In this document: positions 1 to 10,243 of the stretch, in pieces | Layout of the letters: each line of letters starts with the position of its first letter | How positions within the stretch are numbered: the first letter of the stretch is position 1 | Source: Psychrobacter arenosus | GTDB lineage: Bacteria; Pseudomonadota; Gammaproteobacteria; Pseudomonadales; Moraxellaceae | Direction: 5' to 3' | NCBI RefSeq assembly: GCF_904848165.1 | Contig: NZ_LR884459.1 | Coordinates: forward strand, 1,240,001 to 1,304,000 | DNA: 64,000 nt | Program-made: the position numbers and the translations under genes | The notes under the pieces: model-generated | Seen by the model: only the letters and a program-made list of their open reading frames with translations | The model's database searches: none | Told to the model about the DNA's origin: nothing

Positions 1-105
1 CATTAAACGCGTGTAGAGCAATAAGCCTGCGTAAACGCCTAAAGCCGTAATGAATATCCCTAATAAATGCTGCCAATCCACAGTTAACCAAGCACTCCAA
101 TCCAT
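1..105 (-). CDS. DUF421 (YetF-like) membrane protein, N-terminal fragment
   Basis: Only the first 35 codons lie in the window; the rest runs off the left edge. The start is an ATG at 105, preceded by a good ribosome binding site (AAGGAG, about 5 bases upstream). The peptide begins MDWSAWLTVDW and continues into a hydrophobic membrane segment that ends LLLYTRLM, which fits the first transmembrane helix of DUF421/YetF proteins. These are inner-membrane proteins of poorly known function. The family call rests on a short N-terminus, so it is tentative. Confidence 0.55.
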   Translation of the reverse strand, partial: MDWSAWLTVDWQHLLGIFITALGVYAGLLLYTRLM

Positions 106-469
106 CTTATTCTCCTTAAATTGAGATAGTTATTACCAAGTAATCCTTAGCGGTAGGATTATAAATATTTAAAAAACTATATTTTAAGGGTGATGATAGT
201 CATAAGTACAAATGGCTGTGTTAATAGAAGCCATTATAAAAACTCATGTTGGCACTACTATGCATGTAGGACAGCAGCGGTCTTATTGATACTCAACTTG
301 GTAAAAACAAATCCCAGAAACTAAAAAAGCAACCTAAGGTTAGGTTGCTTTTTATTATTATAATTATACTGTGCATGTAAAGCGTGCTAAAGAGGCTATT
401 GCTATTAAATTAAGCGCTCTCTTAAGAGAGGCATTAACTTAATACTAGGCAGCTTATTTAGCGGAGCAA
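106..469. other. Intergenic region between cspA and the DUF421 gene
   Basis: No credible gene was seen. It contains the cspA terminator at 323-354 and a 14-bp perfect palindrome (CTCTCTTAAGAGAG, 417-430) close to the cspA stop codon. The palindrome lacks a T-tract, so it is more likely a stabilising 3' hairpin than a terminator. Confidence 0.5.
323..354 (-). terminator. Rho-independent terminator of the cold-shock gene
   Basis: A near-perfect dyad (AAAAGCAACCTAA paired with TTAGGTTGCTTTT) flanked by A and T runs on both sides. It can act in both directions. It lies about 115 bp past the cspA stop codon and before the next minus-strand gene. Confidence 0.8.
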
Positions 470-685
470 TTACTCTGCTGATTCGATTTGTTCGGCTTGT
501 GGACCTTTTTGGCCTTGGCCTAGAACGAAAGTAACTTTTTGGCCTTCAGCTAGAGTTTTGAAACCACTACCTTGAATAGCGCTGTAATGAGCGAATACAT
601 CTTGGCCACCATCGTCTTGTGCGATGAAACCGAAACCTTTAGCTTCGTTGAACCACTTAACTGTACCTTGAACGCGATCTGACAT
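470..685 (-). CDS. cspA: Cold-shock protein, CspA family
   Basis: A 71-residue single cold-shock domain protein, the usual length. It binds single-stranded RNA/DNA in the cytoplasm and acts as an RNA chaperone or antiterminator. Both nucleic-acid motifs are visible: RNP1 as KGFGFI (about residues 16-21) and RNP2 as VFAHY (about 30-34), with the aromatic VKWFN strand before them. The start is supported by AGGATAAGTT just upstream of the ATG. A strong promoter at 781-808 predicts an untranslated leader of about 90 nt, shorter than in E. coli cspA. The paralogue (cold-inducible or constitutive) cannot be decided from sequence. Confidence 0.95.
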   Translation of the reverse strand: MSDRVQGTVKWFNEAKGFGFIAQDDGGQDVFAHYSAIQGSGFKTLAEGQKVTFVLGQGQKGPQAEQIESAE

Positions 686-780
686 AACTTATCCTACAAA
701 TACTAATTTTGGGGTTAAAGAACTCAGCAGGTCATCTTAATAAAATTAAGTTCATAGACTTTACTAAATTTCTATGTCGA

Positions 781-808
781 AGTATAACAGCTTTAGCGGC
801 TTTGTCAT
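781..808 (-). promoter_or_regulatory. Promoter of the cold-shock gene
   Basis: On the minus strand the hexamers are ATGACA (-35, 803-808) and TATACT (-10, 781-786), 16 bp apart, with TGT directly before the -10 (an extended -10). It is the best sigma-70 match between the two divergently spaced minus-strand genes and sits about 95 bp before the cspA start codon. Confidence 0.7.
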
Positions 809-923
809 GTACTAATTACTATTGTTTTGTAAATATTACTGGTTGCTAAATATCCGCAAAGGCTATGGTTGCAATACTTCATGACTATTTGGTCAACTTA
901 TCTCTAGCCTAGCCCACTCTTCT

Positions 924-1370
924 TTAAGCGGTTAAGGACAACAATGGTAGTGAAGTGGTTACCAAGACAAACACGCATAACGCAAAGAAAATTAAGGCAA
1001 AAGACTGACTATAAGCAATATATTTATTAGGAATTACTAATTCTTTTGGCGAGTCAGGCATACCTTGGCGTTTTAGTAATCGCGTGCCATAGACCCAGCC
1101 AAATACGGTGTAGATACCATAGGCGGCAGGTACCGCTAAAGCTAATGGATTTAAATCAAAGTAATAAAAAGCCAACACGGAAATGAAAAACCAAAAAGTA
1201 TCTAGCAGTGAGCTGACATGAAACAGCTTCGATTCCGGTAACTTGCCCGCTGACTTTTTTAACATTTGCCCCTCTAGCCAAATCAACAAGGCAATAAACG
1301 CACTGAGCGAAACATAAGCGACTTCTGGCGTTAACCACTCAAGAAAGGGAGGAAGCGTAAAAAATGACAC
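924..1370 (-). CDS. Small integral membrane protein of unknown function
   Basis: I do not recognise a family. The 148 residues hold about four hydrophobic segments (roughly 19-33, 58-72, 75-92 and 121-140), so it should be an inner-membrane protein. A basic patch (MLKKSAGK) follows the first helix and the C-terminus is hydrophobic. The only in-frame start is a GTG at 1370, with no recognisable ribosome binding site upstream on the minus strand, so the start is uncertain. It stands alone between cspA and ilvC on the same strand. Confidence 0.6.
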   Translation of the reverse strand: MSFFTLPPFLEWLTPEVAYVSLSAFIALLIWLEGQMLKKSAGKLPESKLFHVSSLLDTFWFFISVLAFYYFDLNPLALAVPAAYGIYTVFGWVYGTRLLKRQGMPDSPKELVIPNKYIAYSQSFALIFFALCVFVLVTTSLPLLSLTA

Positions 1371-1560
1371 AGGAGGATACCTACAGTTAGTTAGCGACAG
1401 TTAGAGAACGAAAATTGATATAAGGGAGAATGACGCGGCTAGCAGTCTATCTTGGGCGCTAGCCCGCTGTTTTCAAGGCAAAATACTAGGAATACCGCTA
1501 TAAATAAGCCCTCAATAAGTTTGCTTGATAACTCATAAGGCATGACAGAAGTACCGCCAT

Positions 1561-1589
1561 AAAAAAACCCCACGATCTACTCGTAGGGT
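1561..1589 (-). terminator. Terminator of the ilv operon
   Basis: On the minus strand the hairpin GACCCTACGA/TCGTGGGGT is followed by seven T residues (1561-1567). It lies about 75 bp downstream of the ilvC stop codon. Confidence 0.75.
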
Positions 1590-1660
1590 CTTTTGATAAT
1601 TAATAGCCGTTACTCACTAACGACTATTGATTAAAACAACGCTTATTATTAAAGTTAGTC

Positions 1661-2695
<1,035 letters not shown>

Positions 2696-2765
2696 TCATT
2701 ATTAAGAGAGGGTTATTAAGAGTTTAATTAAAAAAATTTAAATTAACTGGGTTGGAGAACTCAGT

Positions 2766-3260
2766 TTATACACTCAAGGTTTTTTCGCCACGAGCAATAC
2801 CAATCACACCTGAGCGTACGACTTCTAAAATCCGCTCTTGGCCGATTACGTCGATAAAGCCATCTAGCTTTTCGGTATCGCCAACGATTTGAATAGTATA
2901 AAGATTTGCAGTCACATCAACGATTTGCGCCCGGAATATGTCGGCACTACGCTTCACTTCTTCGCGCACGTTGCCAGTCGCACGGACTTTCAGCAACATC
3001 AGCTCACGCTCGACGTGGACATTATCGGTTAAGTTGATGACTTTGACCACCTCTATTAGCTTATGCAGCTGTTTGGTGACCTGCTCTATTTTTTCAGGCG
3101 ACGTAATCGTCGTCAGCGTCAACCGTGACATCGTAGGGTCTTCTGTCGGGGCGACGTTGAGCGTCTCAATGTTATAGCCGCGTTGCGAGAACAGCCCTAC
3201 CAAGCGCGATAATGAGCCTGCTTCGTTTTCTATTAATACTGAAATTAGATGCCTTTGCAT
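2766..3260 (-). CDS. ilvN: Acetolactate synthase small (regulatory) subunit
   Basis: Regulatory subunit of acetohydroxyacid synthase; its N-terminal ACT domain binds valine and gives feedback inhibition. The protein is 164 residues from the ATG at 3260, matching the family. The ACT signature SVLIENEAGSLSRLVGLFSQ covers residues 6-25. An in-frame GTG/ATG nine codons upstream is rejected because it lies inside ilvB and lengthens the conserved N-terminus. The stop of ilvB and this ATG overlap as TAATG, so the two subunits are probably made by translational coupling. A GGAGAG sits about 10 bases upstream. E. coli would call it ilvH or ilvN; the paralogue label is nominal. Confidence 0.96.
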   Translation of the reverse strand: MQRHLISVLIENEAGSLSRLVGLFSQRGYNIETLNVAPTEDPTMSRLTLTTITSPEKIEQVTKQLHKLIEVVKVINLTDNVHVERELMLLKVRATGNVREEVKRSADIFRAQIVDVTANLYTIQIVGDTEKLDGFIDVIGQERILEVVRSGVIGIARGEKTLSV

Positions 3261-5089
3261 TAGGTGCGCTCTCCTTTTGATAACCACATGTCACGCATAG
3301 TCTGACCTGCGATCTGCATCGGATAGACGTGCTCATCGCGATCGATAAGGACGTCAATGAATACCAGCTTGTCTTTAATCGCCATCGCTTCTGCCAACTG
3401 CTCTTCCATCTTGGCAGGGTCGGTAATCTGGATGCCTACGTGACCATAGCTCTCGGCTAATTTTACGAAATCGGGTAGCGACTCCATGTACGACTGCGCA
3501 TGACGGCCTTCATACAGCATATCCTGCCACTGTTTTACCATACCCAATTGAGCATTGTTTAGGTTCAGGATTTTTACAGGCAGATCATATTGCAAGCAGG
3601 TGGACAGCTCTTGGATATTCATCTGAATAGAGCCTTCACCGGTAATACAAACCACGTCACGCTCAGGGCAAGCTAATTTGGCTGCCATTGCATACGGTAG
3701 GCCCACACCCATCGTACCTAAGCCGCCAGAGTTCAACCATTGGCGCGGCTCATCATAGGTATAGTACAGCGCAGCAAACATCTGATGCTGACCTACGTCA
3801 CTGGTGATAATCGCTTTGCCATCGGTAATCTTGCACAAGGTCTGCACGACGTTCTGTGGCTTAATGCCCTTATCCGTGCTAGTGTCATAGCGAAGACCAT
3901 GACGCTTGCGCCATTCATTAATCTGCGCCCACCAGTCTAGCAAGGCATGTTGATCCAACTCTTTGTCATCGCCCAACATCTCTAGCATATCGGTCAATAC
4001 CGACTTTACATCGCCAACGATAGGGATATGCGAGAAAACAGTCTTAGAAATAGACGTCGGATCGATATCAATATGAATGATCGTCGCGTCTGGGCAGAAT
4101 TTTTTCACGTTATTGGTGACACGGTCATCGAAACGCGCGCCAATCGCTAAGATCACATCGGCATGGTGCATACTGGTATTGGCTTCATAAGTACCGTGCA
4201 TGCCTAGCATACCTAGGAACTGACGGTCAGAGCCTGGGAACGCGCCCAAACCCATTAAGGTATTGGTTACCGGTAGGTTTAAACGATGCGCCAGTTTAAT
4301 CAATTCAGGAGACGCATTGCTCCAAATGACACCGCCACCCGAGTAAATAACCGGACGTTTCGCCGCTAATAAAGTCTCTAAGGCTTTCTTGATTTGTCCG
4401 CCATGCCCTTTTACGGAAGGCTGGTACGAGCGTACAAATACTTCTTCAGGATACTCATAAGCAAACTTTTCATTGGGCGCCGTCATATCTTTTGGCACGT
4501 CGATAACGACAGGACCGGGACGACCTGATTGGGCAATGAAGAAAGCTTTTTTCACAATAGCAGGGATTTCGCTAGCATGACGCACTTGGAAGCTGTGCTT
4601 GACGATAGGACGCGATACCCCGACCATATCGGTCTCTTGGAAGGCATCTTCACCGATCAGACTACTAGGTACCTGACCAGCGATTACCACCATAGGGACA
4701 GAGTCCATAAAAGCAGTAGCGATAGCCGTGACCGTGTTGGTAGCCCCTGGACCTGAAGTAGCTAGTACCACACCCGTTTTACCCGTCACACGTGAGTAAG
4801 CATCGGCCATATGACCTGCCGCTTGCTCGTGACGAACCAAGATATGCTCAATAGCCTCTTGTTGAAACAGCGCATCATAAATATGCAAAACCGCCCCACC
4901 AGGGTAACCGAAAATATATTCGACGCCTTCATCGGTGAGCGATTGTACCAGCATCTCAGCGCCTGATAGCATCACAGGCTCTTTGCCTTCTGCTATCTGC
5001 TGTTGCTTTTTATCAAAATTTTTGGCGGCATTGGCCGTCTGCGTATGTCCGGTCATGTTCGGAGCTTGGGTTGTCTGCGTCACTGTCAT
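3260..5089 (-). CDS. ilvB: Acetolactate synthase large (catalytic) subunit
   Basis: ThDP-dependent enzyme that condenses pyruvate with pyruvate or 2-oxobutyrate, the first common step of branched-chain amino-acid synthesis. The N-terminal domain shows FGYPGGAVL and the catalytic glutamate in RHEQAA. The C-terminal ThDP site shows GEGSIQMN followed by LNNAQLGMV. From the ATG at 5089 the protein has 609 residues. The first 40 are a polar, Gln/Lys-rich extension before the conserved [12 protein letters not shown], absent from most relatives. A start at that internal Met (about residue 40) is the alternative. A GTG directly before the ATG is also possible. Confidence 0.96.
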   Translation of the reverse strand: MTVTQTTQAPNMTGHTQTANAAKNFDKKQQQIAEGKEPVMLSGAEMLVQSLTDEGVEYIFGYPGGAVLHIYDALFQQEAIEHILVRHEQAAGHMADAYSRVTGKTGVVLATSGPGATNTVTAIATAFMDSVPMVVIAGQVPSSLIGEDAFQETDMVGVSRPIVKHSFQVRHASEIPAIVKKAFFIAQSGRPGPVVIDVPKDMTAPNEKFAYEYPEEVFVRSYQPSVKGHGGQIKKALETLLAAKRPVIYSGGGVIWSNASPELIKLAHRLNLPVTNTLMGLGAFPGSDRQFLGMLGMHGTYEANTSMHHADVILAIGARFDDRVTNNVKKFCPDATIIHIDIDPTSISKTVFSHIPIVGDVKSVLTDMLEMLGDDKELDQHALLDWWAQINEWRKRHGLRYDTSTDKGIKPQNVVQTLCKITDGKAIITSDVGQHQMFAALYYTYDEPRQWLNSGGLGTMGVGLPYAMAAKLACPERDVVCITGEGSIQMNIQELSTCLQYDLPVKILNLNNAQLGMVKQWQDMLYEGRHAQSYMESLPDFVKLAESYGHVGIQITDPAKMEEQLAEAMAIKDKLVFIDVLIDRDEHVYPMQIAGQTMRDMWLSKGERT

Positions 5090-5092
5090 CAC

Positions 5093-6213
5093 CTTTTTAG
5101 GTCGTCAAAAGCAGGGGTGCTTTAGGGTTATGCAAAATTACGCGCAGGCTAGCTGAGCACGCAGCCACTTTATTGCTGACAGCACAATTTACATGGCTGG
5201 CACAGTGGCAATCCATTGATTGATCAAGAAGCATGGGTTTACATGACGGGATACATAAGCGGTTAGCCTGGCTGGCCACCTGTATCACTAAGGAGAACTT
5301 ACTGACAATTGCGCTAAAGACAATCGTGACGAATAAGCGAACCTACTATAATGAAAAAGTCCTTAAACTAGAGACAAAGTATCTCTAAACTCGGTACGAC
5401 TACTTAGCTATGATATAGCCGCTATCCTTCAATAGCTGGCTTTATATTTTGGGCAGATTGCAGGCAATGTAACCTGAACAAGCTGTTCCAAAACTTTTCA
5501 TCTTAATAGCTTAAGTCAGCAGCAACTGTGTGCGATAGACTTAGTATTAAGTAGCTAACGTATTAAAAACTTATATATCAAGTGACTTGCTTATTAGATC
5601 ATTGGTTTAGCAAGTGCTTAATATTAAGTGTCTTACCGTGTTGTTTGGCTATAATCATATAGTCGCAGTATCTTATGAACATAGCTCATAAACACTGCTT
5701 TAGTCATTGTAGACCGATAAGTCCGAGATAATAAATGCAGGCATCTATTATCACAAAGAGATTGAGACATCACTAGTAAACGGTAATTTACTCTATGCTC
5801 ATATCTCAAGTGCAGCCGGCAACGATAAGCCGTCCACACTGACCAATCAACTCTTGTATAGTCGGATGTTTGCCTAGTGTTGTCAAGAGAAAATTAGCAC
5901 TGGTGCGGGCAACTATTAGTTATAAACCAAGGCTTAGCAGCTGATAAACCTCACAGTTGATCAAGTTTTTTTAGCTTAAAATTCGCCTATAAATAAGCTA
6001 ACGGTTCCTGCAAAAGCCTACAACGACGGTCATTGCCCAGAGGGCTAACACGAGTTGACGTTAATTGGCGTTTTTTTCTGTAAATAGTGGTAAACTTTGA
6101 TTATTATGCAAAAGCTTGTTTTCTCTTTATGAGCCTGTATAAGCTTTTGCCTTATAACTAATAATATTTGCACAGCTAGCCTCACTGACGACTGTAATTT
6201 TAGGATTGAACTA
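5093..6213. other. 1.1-kb AT-rich divergent intergenic region (ilvB / DUF4124 gene)
   Basis: No convincing gene was found on either strand. Short reading frames here lack ribosome binding sites and family features. Near ilvB there is a small hairpin (AAAGCA-CCCC-TGCTTT, 5107-5122) at the 3' end of a minus-strand reading frame that stops 7 bases before ilvB and ends with three leucines. This is a weak hint of a leader peptide. A 10-bp perfect inverted repeat lies at 6108-6150. No tRNA or known riboswitch was recognised. Confidence 0.45.
6108..6150. repeat. Perfect 10-bp inverted repeat upstream of the DUF4124 gene
   Basis: GCAAAAGCTT (6108-6117) and AAGCTTTTGC (6141-6150) are exact reverse complements separated by 23 bases, ending 63 bp before the ATG at 6214. 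It lacks a T-tract. It could be an operator or a structured 5' leader. Confidence 0.55.
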
Positions 6214-6717
6214 ATGACCAAGACCTCTGTATTAAGATCTGTCACTACCCTACTCACTGGCACCAGTGTTGCTTGCTTGCTTGGCTTGAGCATCAGCAGC
6301 AGTCAAGCTATCGAAGTGTATAAAACCATTGGTGATTTTGGCGAAGTTAAATACTCGCAGCACGCGCCAAAGAACGCTAAAAAAGTCGAGGTTATTGAGT
6401 TTCGTAGCGATGGACGTCAAGTCAATGCCGGTCAAATGGCGGGCAAGACCGATCCTAACCAACAGCAAGCGCCCAAGACCGCTGAAGAGCAACGCGTAGA
6501 GCAATTAGAAGCCCGCCTTAAACAGCAAGAAGACCAAGCCAATGCTCAGCGCTGCCAGACCCTACGCAATAATATGACCAACCTGAATGTGGGCGGTCGT
6601 ATCTACGAGATGGATGCCAATGGCAACCGCAAATATCTAGAAAACCGTGAGATTGAGCTCAAACGCGAGCGCTTACAGCAAGCGTTAACGCAGTATTGTA
6701 GCGGCCAACCGACCTAA
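6214..6717 (+). CDS. Secreted DUF4124-like protein
   Basis: A 167-residue exported protein. Residues 1 to about 32 form a signal peptide ending SSSQA, with cleavage likely before IEVYKTIG. The mature start (VYKTIGDFGEVKYSQHAP) fits the DUF4124 pattern, a small beta domain common in gammaproteobacterial envelope proteins. A predicted coiled coil rich in Glu, Gln and Arg follows (about 85-112). Two cysteines (in QRCQT and QYCSG) near the C-terminus could form a periplasmic disulfide. An AGGA motif precedes the ATG. No function is known. It is convergent with the nnr gene across a shared terminator. Confidence 0.75.
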   Translation: MTKTSVLRSVTTLLTGTSVACLLGLSISSSQAIEVYKTIGDFGEVKYSQHAPKNAKKVEVIEFRSDGRQVNAGQMAGKTDPNQQQAPKTAEEQRVEQLEARLKQQEDQANAQRCQTLRNNMTNLNVGGRIYEMDANGNRKYLENREIELKRERLQQALTQYCSGQPT

Positions 6718-6772
6718 GGCTATCTGATTAGAGTGGTTAAATAGCTTCACTTAAACAGCTTAGCTTAATAGC

Positions 6773-6814
6773 AAAAAGACCCCATAAAACTTAAACGTTA
6801 TGGGGTCTTTTTTT
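6773..6814. terminator. Bidirectional terminator
   Basis: AAAAAGACCCCATAA pairs with TTATGGGGTCTTTTT, with A and T runs on either side. It sits between two converging genes and can end both transcripts. Confidence 0.85.
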
Positions 6815-6853
6815 ATCTGTTGAATTGTTGGTAATCATCAGAAGTTAGCAAAA

Positions 6854-6874
6854 GGTACAAGGTACAAGGTACAA
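6854..6874. repeat. Three tandem copies of GGTACAA
   Basis: An exact heptamer repeated three times directly after the nnr stop codon. Probably a replication-slippage repeat; no role is evident. Confidence 0.6.
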
Positions 6875-6876
6875 CG

Positions 6877-8616
6877 TTAACCGTTTAGCTCATTCATTAC
6901 ACAACCAATCGCCTCGAGTAACTCATGGGCTTGTAACCCACGTTCCCCTACTGCTAATTTATTAGCGACAGTATCGCTAGACTTCAGCTTGCCATGCGCG
7001 CGCAAGTCCCCTGCCATGCCATGTATCAATACCGCTTGATAAAGACTGCGTTGCTCAGCAGCTAAGTCCGTCTGCGCCATTAGCCCTGCCAGCAATCCGG
7101 ACAACACATCGCCCATACCCGCACTGGCCATTCCGGGGTTACCGGTCGAACATACGTAGCAGATATCCTCTATCAACACTAGCGAGCCTGGGCCTTTAAG
7201 CAGCCAATCACCGCCGAAGATTTCTGCACACTCGTGTATGGCGACTAGTCGATTCGCTTCGATAGCCTTCACTTCTTTATCAAGTAGACGAGCTGCTTCA
7301 CCACTATGCGGAGTAAAACACACTTGATAGTGAGCGGTATGCGCTTTTAGTTGCTCAATAAGGTTATCTTTATCTTGATGCAGAGTCGCTAAGTGATACA
7401 GCCCATCGGCATCGATAACAAGGGGTTTCTTCTCGGTTATAGCGGTCTGCAAATATTGTTTAAATAAAACTAGCGCCTCCTCCTCACGACCAAAGCCCAT
7501 GCCTATCGCCACCACATCCACGCCAGCTAGTAGCTTATCTACCGTTTCAGTCTGTTGTAAATCTACCGTCATGGCATTAGGGTGCGTGGTCAGTAAGGCG
7601 CCGTGAAAAGCGGTATGGCAAGCCGTGGTGACTTTGCCCGCGCCGCTCGCTAGTGCACTGCCTGACGACATTATGGCTGCACCGCCCATGCCTTGCGCGC
7701 CCACACTTTGATTGCCCCCGATAATCATGACGTGACCATAGCTGCCTTTATGGCTGTTTTGCTGGCGTGGCGACATACTTAAGGCGGTATGCAGCTGCCA
7801 AGCACAAGCTTTAGGGGTGTTAAGATAGGGAATTAATGGGAAATCTATCACTGCGCCGATATGGTCAATACCATCGCGAATGGTTAATCCTACTTTGGAG
7901 GCAACCAAGCATAACGTTAAATCCGCTTTAATAGCACAATCGTCAAAAACTTGCCCCGTCGATGCGACGACGCCACTGGGAATATCCACAGCAACCGCAG
8001 TTATATCAGGAGACTGGGTTAGGGCATTAAACTGACGGATAGCTTGCGCATAGTGCCCTGTTAGCGAGCGGTCCAGACCAATGCCAAATAAGGCATCAAC
8101 ATGATAATGGGCTTGCGATAGGTGCCATTTAGCTTTATCGGTAGTTATCTCGCTAAAGGGGATTACTGTAAAGTTATCTGCTGCTGCTAAATCTTTAGTT
8201 GCCGTAGTTTTGGCATGAGCGGCATCGTTGTCTTGTGGGCTATCTTCGCTGATAGTTATCTGGCCCACGTCCACAACAGTCACCTGCCAGCCAACATTCA
8301 ATAAATAATGCGCCATTAACCAACCGTCCCCGCCGTTATTACCGGCACCCACCCACACTACTGCGCTAATAGGAGTATCTGTCGCTGCTAAGCTTTGCGC
8401 GCGCCACTCTACCTGTGCTTGAGCATGCTGGATTAAATACTGCGCCATTTGCCAAGCGGCCTGCTGCATTAAAGCGAAGCTGTTATACCCCGCGGCAAAC
8501 CAAGCTTGCTCAATGGCATAGACTTGCTCGCTGTTATATAACGGCTTCGGGCGCGCGCGAAAAAAGACCGGGTTTGCTGATATCGGCTGAGCACTGAGAT
8601 TATTAGAATTTTTCAT
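6877..8616 (-). CDS. nnr: Bifunctional NAD(P)HX epimerase / ADP-dependent NAD(P)HX dehydratase
   Basis: Cytoplasmic repair enzyme that restores damaged, hydrated NAD(P)H. The N-terminal half is the epimerase (YjeF_N) domain with the motif VGAGNNGGDGWLMA near residue 70. The C-terminal half is a ribokinase-like dehydratase with KGSYGHVMIIGG, the VIDADGL strand and the catalytic loop GNPGMASAGMGDVLSG. At 579 residues it is somewhat longer than E. coli Nnr (515). Much of the excess is a loop around residues 115-145. It is divergent from queG across 266 bp. In many gammaproteobacteria nnr and queG are neighbours, which supports both calls. Confidence 0.95.
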   Translation of the reverse strand: MKNSNNLSAQPISANPVFFRARPKPLYNSEQVYAIEQAWFAAGYNSFALMQQAAWQMAQYLIQHAQAQVEWRAQSLAATDTPISAVVWVGAGNNGGDGWLMAHYLLNVGWQVTVVDVGQITISEDSPQDNDAAHAKTTATKDLAAADNFTVIPFSEITTDKAKWHLSQAHYHVDALFGIGLDRSLTGHYAQAIRQFNALTQSPDITAVAVDIPSGVVASTGQVFDDCAIKADLTLCLVASKVGLTIRDGIDHIGAVIDFPLIPYLNTPKACAWQLHTALSMSPRQQNSHKGSYGHVMIIGGNQSVGAQGMGGAAIMSSGSALASGAGKVTTACHTAFHGALLTTHPNAMTVDLQQTETVDKLLAGVDVVAIGMGFGREEEALVLFKQYLQTAITEKKPLVIDADGLYHLATLHQDKDNLIEQLKAHTAHYQVCFTPHSGEAARLLDKEVKAIEANRLVAIHECAEIFGGDWLLKGPGSLVLIEDICYVCSTGNPGMASAGMGDVLSGLLAGLMAQTDLAAEQRSLYQAVLIHGMAGDLRAHGKLKSSDTVANKLAVGERGLQAHELLEAIGCVMNELNG

Positions 8617-8882
8617 AAGAAGTATCCACGACGGGTAGTATAGTTATTAAGAGAGTAGCAGCAAAAAACAATACGGTTCATAAAAAGCCCCATCCCCTTA
8701 ACTCAGGGCAATCATTTATCTTTTATGGCTTATCGACTATCATATAGTATCCCGCTCAACTGAGCTCGACTCGTATAATTCTGCAATATATAGCTTCTAT
8801 CATAGTAATAGTATCTTAGGTAAGTCCGCTATTACCTGTGATTTAAATAACGCTATCTCACTTTATAATCAAGGCTTTTCCA

Positions 8883-10064
8883 TTGTCAAAAGACACCTAC
8901 CCGCAGGTCAACCCTTCCGATACCGCTACGTCTAGCTTAGCTGCCCAGACTACTGAGCCGTTTCCCGATGCCGCCTCGGTTAAAGCTTGGATTCATAGCA
9001 CTGCCATAGAGCTGGGTTTTGGAGATTGCGGCTTTCTCTCTGTGCACCATCCGCTATTTAAGAAACAAATCGAACAGTTAAAAGCGTGGTTGGCCAAAGG
9101 CTATGAAGGTCAGCTCGAGTTTATGCACAATAACCATGATTTGCGGGCGAATCCGGCGCAGTTGGTTGAGGGTGCCAAGACGATTATCAGTGTGCGTATG
9201 GATTACTTAACCGCCGCGCCGCAACCGCGCCGTGTGGAGGACAATGACCGACCCAATCATGCCATTATTGCTCGCTATGCCCGCGGTCGCGATTATCATA
9301 AGACCATGCGCAGTCGTTTAAAGACCTTAGCGCAGCGTATCGAAGCCATGCTACCCGAGTGGCAGCACCTGAATATCGCAGCCGATAGTCCCTTTGTCTT
9401 TCGCCCCTTCAGCGATTCAGCGCCTATCTTCGAGCGGCCTATTGCGGACGCTGCTGGCCTAGGTTGGACAGGCAAGCACACGTTATTGCTCAATAAACAG
9501 GCCGGCTCGTTTTTTGTATTGGGCGAATTGTTTATCAGTCTGTTATTGCCTGAAGATGAGCCTGTGACTCCGCACTGTGGCAGTTGTAGCGCTTGTATTG
9601 ATATCTGCCCTACTCAAGCCATCATCGCCCCGCATGAGCTTAATGCGGCGGCTTGCATCTCTTATCTGACGATTGAGCACAAAGGCAGCATCGATATAAA
9701 GTATCGCCGCGCCATTGGTAACCGCGTCTTTGGCTGCGATGATTGCCAGCTGATTTGTCCGTGGAATCGTTATGCCAACCTAAGCAAAATTGATGATTTT
9801 CAGCCACGCCATCGCCTCGATCAGATTACCTTAATGGAGCTATGGGAGTGGGAGGAATCGAGCTTTTTGGACGCTACGCAAGGCAGTCCGCTTAGACGTA
9901 GCGGCTATCTTAATTTCTTACGTAATATCGCTATCGGTTTAGGTAATGCCACGCCTAACTCGCTAGTTATTACCGCCTTACAAGCCCGCCGAGGTCAGCA
10001 TGGGGAGATGTTGGACGAGCATATCGATTGGGCTATAGCAGAGCAACAGACCAAGCTTCAGTAA
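8883..10064 (+). CDS. queG: Epoxyqueuosine reductase
   Basis: Cobalamin-dependent iron-sulfur enzyme for the last step of queuosine formation in tRNA anticodons. Two [4Fe-4S] motifs are plain: HCGSCSACIDICP (about residue 233) and FGCDDCQLICPWN (about 282). The N-terminal reductive-dehalogenase-like domain includes ELGFGDCGFL and IISVRMDYL. No ATG lies at a sensible N-terminal position. The TTG at 8883 gives 393 residues and has AAGG eight bases upstream, so I take it as the start. The first 25-30 residues are non-conserved. The queF gene for an earlier step of the same pathway is at 62.4 kb. Confidence 0.96.
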   Translation: MSKDTYPQVNPSDTATSSLAAQTTEPFPDAASVKAWIHSTAIELGFGDCGFLSVHHPLFKKQIEQLKAWLAKGYEGQLEFMHNNHDLRANPAQLVEGAKTIISVRMDYLTAAPQPRRVEDNDRPNHAIIARYARGRDYHKTMRSRLKTLAQRIEAMLPEWQHLNIAADSPFVFRPFSDSAPIFERPIADAAGLGWTGKHTLLLNKQAGSFFVLGELFISLLLPEDEPVTPHCGSCSACIDICPTQAIIAPHELNAAACISYLTIEHKGSIDIKYRRAIGNRVFGCDDCQLICPWNRYANLSKIDDFQPRHRLDQITLMELWEWEESSFLDATQGSPLRRSGYLNFLRNIAIGLGNATPNSLVITALQARRGQHGEMLDEHIDWAIAEQQTKLQ

Positions 10065-10123
10065 CGGTTTACCCCTTTTACCTTTTGTTTAATCTAATAA
10101 CAGTTATGCTGAAAATCAGTAGC

Positions 10124-10157
10124 AAAAAAAAAGACCTCTTACTAAGAGGTCTTTTTT
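10124..10157. terminator. Bidirectional terminator between queG and kbp
   Basis: AAGACCTCTTA pairs with TAAGAGGTCTT, with a run of nine A before and six T after. It serves the converging queG and kbp transcripts. Confidence 0.85.
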
Positions 10158-10243
10158 ATGCCGCTAAAGATATTTTCTAATTTGCCAAAGTACTTATATT
10201 CATTAGCTCCTTAGCTTAAAAATATCTCACAGTAAAATCAGTC

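Noticed and set aside
417..430. CTCTCTTAAGAGAG palindrome as a terminator of cspA
   Set aside because: No T-tract follows on the minus strand; a better terminator lies further downstream at 323-354.
1454..1465. GGGC-GCTA-GCCC hairpin between ilvC and the small membrane protein gene
   Set aside because: Only 4 bp of stem; common by chance and not followed by a T-tract.
5633..5839. A 68-residue minus-strand reading frame in the ilvB-DUF4124 spacer
   Set aside because: No ribosome binding site, no conserved pattern and an unlikely composition; it is in a long AT-rich spacer.
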